Shown piece by piece: positions 14,408 to 16,467 of a DNA stretch of 16,467 nucleotides. The notes under the pieces were generated by a model. It was not told the DNA's origin. It ran no database searches and worked only from the letters and a program-made list of their open reading frames with translations. Made by a program: the position numbers and the translations under genes. The DNA is from Candidatus Thiodiazotropha taylori. Its GTDB lineage: Bacteria > Pseudomonadota > Gammaproteobacteria > Chromatiales > Chromatiaceae. Position 1 is the first letter of the stretch. Each line of letters begins with the position of its first letter. The stretch spans positions 1 to 16,467 of the forward strand of contig JAHRHW010000047.1 of NCBI GenBank assembly GCA_019100305.1. The letters run 5' to 3'.

Positions 14408-15244
14408 ATGAGACCATTTCTGTTGTCGTTGCTTATCAGTGCAGTGATCACACTCTGCTTTAACTCGTATGTTGTAGCGGAACCCGTCAAACAGGTGGTT
14501 TTGGCCTCTGAAATCAACTGGCAACAGTTAAATCCTGCACGAGGTGACAAAAGTCCTCAGGCAGGGACGCTTTGGGGTGATCGGCGGGCGCCTGTGCCTA
14601 CCGGCTTTCTCGCCAAGTTTGTGGATGGATTCTCCTCGCCCCCTCACATTCACAATGTCACCTACAGAGCTGTGGTCATCAGCGGTAATATTCATAACGA
14701 TGATCCTGATGCTGCGGATATGTGGATGGCCCCCGGATCCTTCTGGACACAGCCAAAAGGAGAGGCCCACATTACCTCAGCCAAGGGTGATACTAATATT
14801 GCACTGGTGGAAATAGATCGAGGACCCTATCTCGTGCTGCCTGTAAATAAGGCATTTGACAGCGGCGAGAGACCGATCAATGTGGATGCATCGAACATCG
14901 TCTGGGCCGATCCTTCCGGTGGTTCAAGCTCACCTGGTGGACCCAAGGTCGCCTATCTTTGGGGCAGCCTACAGAATGGGAAAGCGAATGGGACCTTTGT
15001 CAAACTACCAACTGGCTTTAATGGGAAAATAGTAAGCAACGGGTCCCTATTCCGCGCTGTAATCATTAAAGGTGCTCCACACTACCAAGTCAGTGAAACA
15101 GCGGTCCAACGGCTGCAGCCGGGTAGTTATTTCAGCTCTAAGGGCGCATCGGCAGATCATGCCCTGTCTAGCGTTGGAGTTGAGAGCATCATCTATATAC
15201 GTACCAATGGTAGCTATCAGATTATTCCGGATAGAAATTCCTAA
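14408..15244 (+). CDS. exported DUF4437-like cupin protein
   Basis: The 278-residue protein has a signal peptide (RPFLLSLLISAVITLCF, likely cleavage after VVA at about 24). Two cupin-like halves follow. The first has SSPPHIHNVTYRAVVISG (metal-type histidines His80 and His82), then APGSFWTQPKGEAHIT, where Glu119 and His121 complete a plausible cupin metal site. The second half (about 180-272) has the same layout (YLWGSL, LPTGFNGKIVSNG, LFRAVIIKG, LQPGSYFSSKG) but lacks the HxH pair, so it is probably degenerate. This two-part, secreted organisation matches DUF4437 proteins, whose activity is not established. GGGAGAG upstream supports the start. It is a single gene, divergent from the unknown 305-residue protein. 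Confidence 0.5.
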   Translation: MRPFLLSLLISAVITLCFNSYVVAEPVKQVVLASEINWQQLNPARGDKSPQAGTLWGDRRAPVPTGFLAKFVDGFSSPPHIHNVTYRAVVISGNIHNDDPDAADMWMAPGSFWTQPKGEAHITSAKGDTNIALVEIDRGPYLVLPVNKAFDSGERPINVDASNIVWADPSGGSSSPGGPKVAYLWGSLQNGKANGTFVKLPTGFNGKIVSNGSLFRAVIIKGAPHYQVSETAVQRLQPGSYFSSKGASADHALSSVGVESIIYIRTNGSYQIIPDRNS

Positions 15245-15301
15245 GGTATACTTTCCCGACGTTCTCTTCAGGTAAGGATGCCTGTTGACACCTAGCTAAT
15301 C

Positions 15302-15463
15302 TCAGCGTTGGTAGAGTGTTTCCAACTCAGACAGATCGAGCTTATGACTATTCAGCATATAACCCACCAGGGTTGCCGAACTATCCGGTGCAATTCCGAT
15401 TGGAGCTGTTGACGTAGAGAGGTTTAACCAGAAGCGTGCAAATAGACGTTTAAAACAACCATC
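15302..15463 (-). pseudogene. 3' remnant of an unidentified gene
   Basis: On the minus strand an open stretch of 53 codons runs from an upstream in-frame TGA (15466-15464) to a stop at 15304-15302. It includes TSTAPIGIAPDSSATLVGYM and ends HKLDLSELETLYQR. The amino-acid composition looks like genuine protein, but there is no start codon in a usable place and no ribosome binding site. It could be the tail of a decayed gene left by deletion or rearrangement. I do not recognise the family. Confidence 0.5.
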
Positions 15464-15488
15464 TCATTCCATGTCTTGTTGGTTCCTA

Positions 15489-15527
15489 TTGATCACGTTT
15501 ATTGCCAGCCACTAGAAAGGTGATCAA
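15489..15527. repeat. 8-bp inverted repeat upstream of the deacetylase-family gene
   Basis: TTGATCAC (15489-15496) and GTGATCAA (15520-15527) are exact inverse complements with a 23-base spacer. The spacing is long for a simple dimer site. Role unknown. Confidence 0.5.
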
Positions 15528-15594
15528 CTTGGTGCCAACGTTATCCACAGAATGCGCTAAATTAGGTTTACGTAGAGGTGGAGGATAGTGATCC

Positions 15595-16440
15595 ATGAGC
15601 GAAAACCCGGTAACCATCTATTATGGCGAATCTCTCGGACGCTATGGTTTTGGCGACGGGCATCCCTTCGGACCTGACCGGATCGAGGCGTTCTGGCGGG
15701 AGACAGTGAAACGGGGGCTGGATAAGCAGGTAACCATCGCAACGCCTCAACAGTGCGAAGAATCACCGCTGCTTGCCTTCCATACAGAGCGTTACGTCAA
15801 TCTTGTAAAACGACAATCTACCGCAGGTGGGGGTTATCTGGATCAGGGTGATACCCCTGCATTTGCTGGGGTATATGAAGCTGCCACCACGGTGGTCGGG
15901 TCGGTATTGGCCGGTATGAATCAGATGCTTTCCGGGGATCACCCCAAGGTCTTTGTGCCGATCGCCGGGCTGCATCATGCCAAGCGTGATTCCGCTGCAG
16001 GCTTCTGTGTCTTCAATGATGCGGGGGTGATGATCGAGAACCTACGCCTGACCCAGGGAATCAGTCGTATTGCCTATGTGGATATCGATGCCCACCATGG
16101 CGATGGTGTCTTCTACGCGTTCGAGTCCGACCCGGATCTGATCTTTGCCGATATACATGAGGATGGCCGCTATCTCTATCCTGGTACAGGTGCTGTTGAG
16201 GAGAGAGGCAAAGGGGCAGGGAGAGGGCGAAAGCTCAACCTACCGCTGCCTCCATTGGCGGATGACGAGATGTTTCACAAGGTCTGGCCGATGGTTGAGG
16301 AGTTTGTTCGACAGGCCAAACCTGAACTGCACTGGAGCGTTTCCGATCTTGACCACAGACAGATGAGTACCTGCTGTGCTTGTCGTAGGTGCGGGACATT
16401 TCTTCTTGCCCCTTCATTGGTCACTGTTCTTTGGCCGTAA
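15595..16440 (+). CDS. histone deacetylase / acetylpolyamine amidohydrolase family protein, C-terminus disrupted
   Basis: Residues 1-245 are a clear arginase/deacetylase-fold zinc amidohydrolase, a family that removes acetyl groups from polyamines, acetoin-pathway proteins or lysines. Visible motifs are HPFGPDRIEAFW, AFHTERYV, the active-site pair His127-His128 in GLHHAKRDSAAGFCVFND, and YVDIDAHHGDGV (161-172), whose Asp165 and His167 are zinc ligands; then DIHEDGRYLYPGTG and NLPLPPLADDE. After FVRQAKPEL (ending at 16329) the expected QCGAD segment with the third zinc ligand and the later GGGGY with the catalytic tyrosine are missing. The last 36 residues (CCACRRCG and following) are unlike the family. 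GGAGGAT upstream supports the start. As it stands the enzyme should be inactive. Either a mobile-element insertion, a rearrangement or an assembly join explains this. Confidence 0.5.
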   Translation: MSENPVTIYYGESLGRYGFGDGHPFGPDRIEAFWRETVKRGLDKQVTIATPQQCEESPLLAFHTERYVNLVKRQSTAGGGYLDQGDTPAFAGVYEAATTVVGSVLAGMNQMLSGDHPKVFVPIAGLHHAKRDSAAGFCVFNDAGVMIENLRLTQGISRIAYVDIDAHHGDGVFYAFESDPDLIFADIHEDGRYLYPGTGAVEERGKGAGRGRKLNLPLPPLADDEMFHKVWPMVEEFVRQAKPELHWSVSDLDHRQMSTCCACRRCGTFLLAPSLVTVLWP

Positions 16441-16467
16441 ATATCGGGAAAAGCTAGTCCAGCACAT
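16330..16467. other. foreign-looking sequence joined to the deacetylase gene
   Basis: From 16330 the homology to the deacetylase family stops in all three forward frames. Another forward frame is open from 16367 to the window end and reads GAGHFFLPLHWSLFFGRKYR, which looks protein-like but which I do not recognise. A minus-strand frame is also open here. An insertion-sequence edge is possible; no terminal repeat can be confirmed because the other end is outside the window. Confidence 0.5.

Noticed and set aside
15541..15549. Perfect DnaA-box sequence TTATCCACA, with another at 14164-14172.
   Set aside because: Two isolated boxes 1.4 kb apart, one inside a gene, with no cluster, AT-rich unwinding element or dnaA/dnaN context; not an origin.
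1..16467. CRISPR arrays, tRNA or rRNA genes, prophage or toxin-antitoxin modules.
   Set aside because: No regularly spaced direct repeats, cloverleaf-like sequences or recognisable phage or defence genes were found by reading both strands.

Overview
The window reads as chromosome of a flagellated gammaproteobacterium. The flagellar gene order (flgN-flgM-flgA diverging from cheV-cheR-flgBCDE) and the sigma-54/sigma-28 promoter types match polarly flagellated gammaproteobacteria such as Pseudomonas and Vibrio. Arsenosugar genes and PEP-CTERM-type sorting tags suggest an environmental or sulfur-oxidising lineage (Chromatiales-like); that placement is inference, since no rRNA or other marker gene is present.

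Region 1 (1-2145): end of an arsenosugar biosynthesis cluster, all on +. The 3' part of arsS (radical SAM) carries an apparent single-base deletion near position 78. It is followed by the two glycosyltransferases that usually accompany arsS. A small secreted protein with an IPTL-like C-terminal sorting tail (2171-2713, minus) closes the region.

Region 2 (2841-9492): flagellar and chemotaxis block. flgA-flgM-flgN run leftward; cheV-cheR and then flgB-flgC-flgD-flgE run rightward. The 148-bp flgA/cheV gap holds a well-formed sigma-54 element facing flgA and a well-spaced sigma-28 (FliA) element facing cheV. A second sigma-54 element precedes flgB. The operon stops after flgE: flgF and the genes normally following it are absent, and a perfect 10-bp hairpin repeat sits at the break.

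Region 3 (9600-15244): accessory genes. An alpha/beta hydrolase is divergent from a GlxA-type AraC regulator. A PEP-CTERM surface protein has its own sigma-54 promoter, a nearby palindrome and a strong terminator. Next come a four-helix membrane protein preceded by a strongly base-paired, unidentified leader, a 305-residue protein of unknown function, and an exported cupin (DUF4437-like).

Region 4 (15245-16467): a 350-bp non-coding gap with the 3' remnant of an unidentified gene, then a histone-deacetylase/acetylpolyamine-amidohydrolase family gene. Its homology stops abruptly at about 16330, and the last 138 bases look like foreign sequence (mobile-element edge or assembly join).

The best candidate for something undescribed is the structured leader at 12741-12850. 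Next are the sigma-54-controlled PEP-CTERM gene, the arsS frameshift and the broken deacetylase.

[Form note: the feature confidence values were missing from the original answer; 0.5 is a placeholder throughout, not an estimate.]
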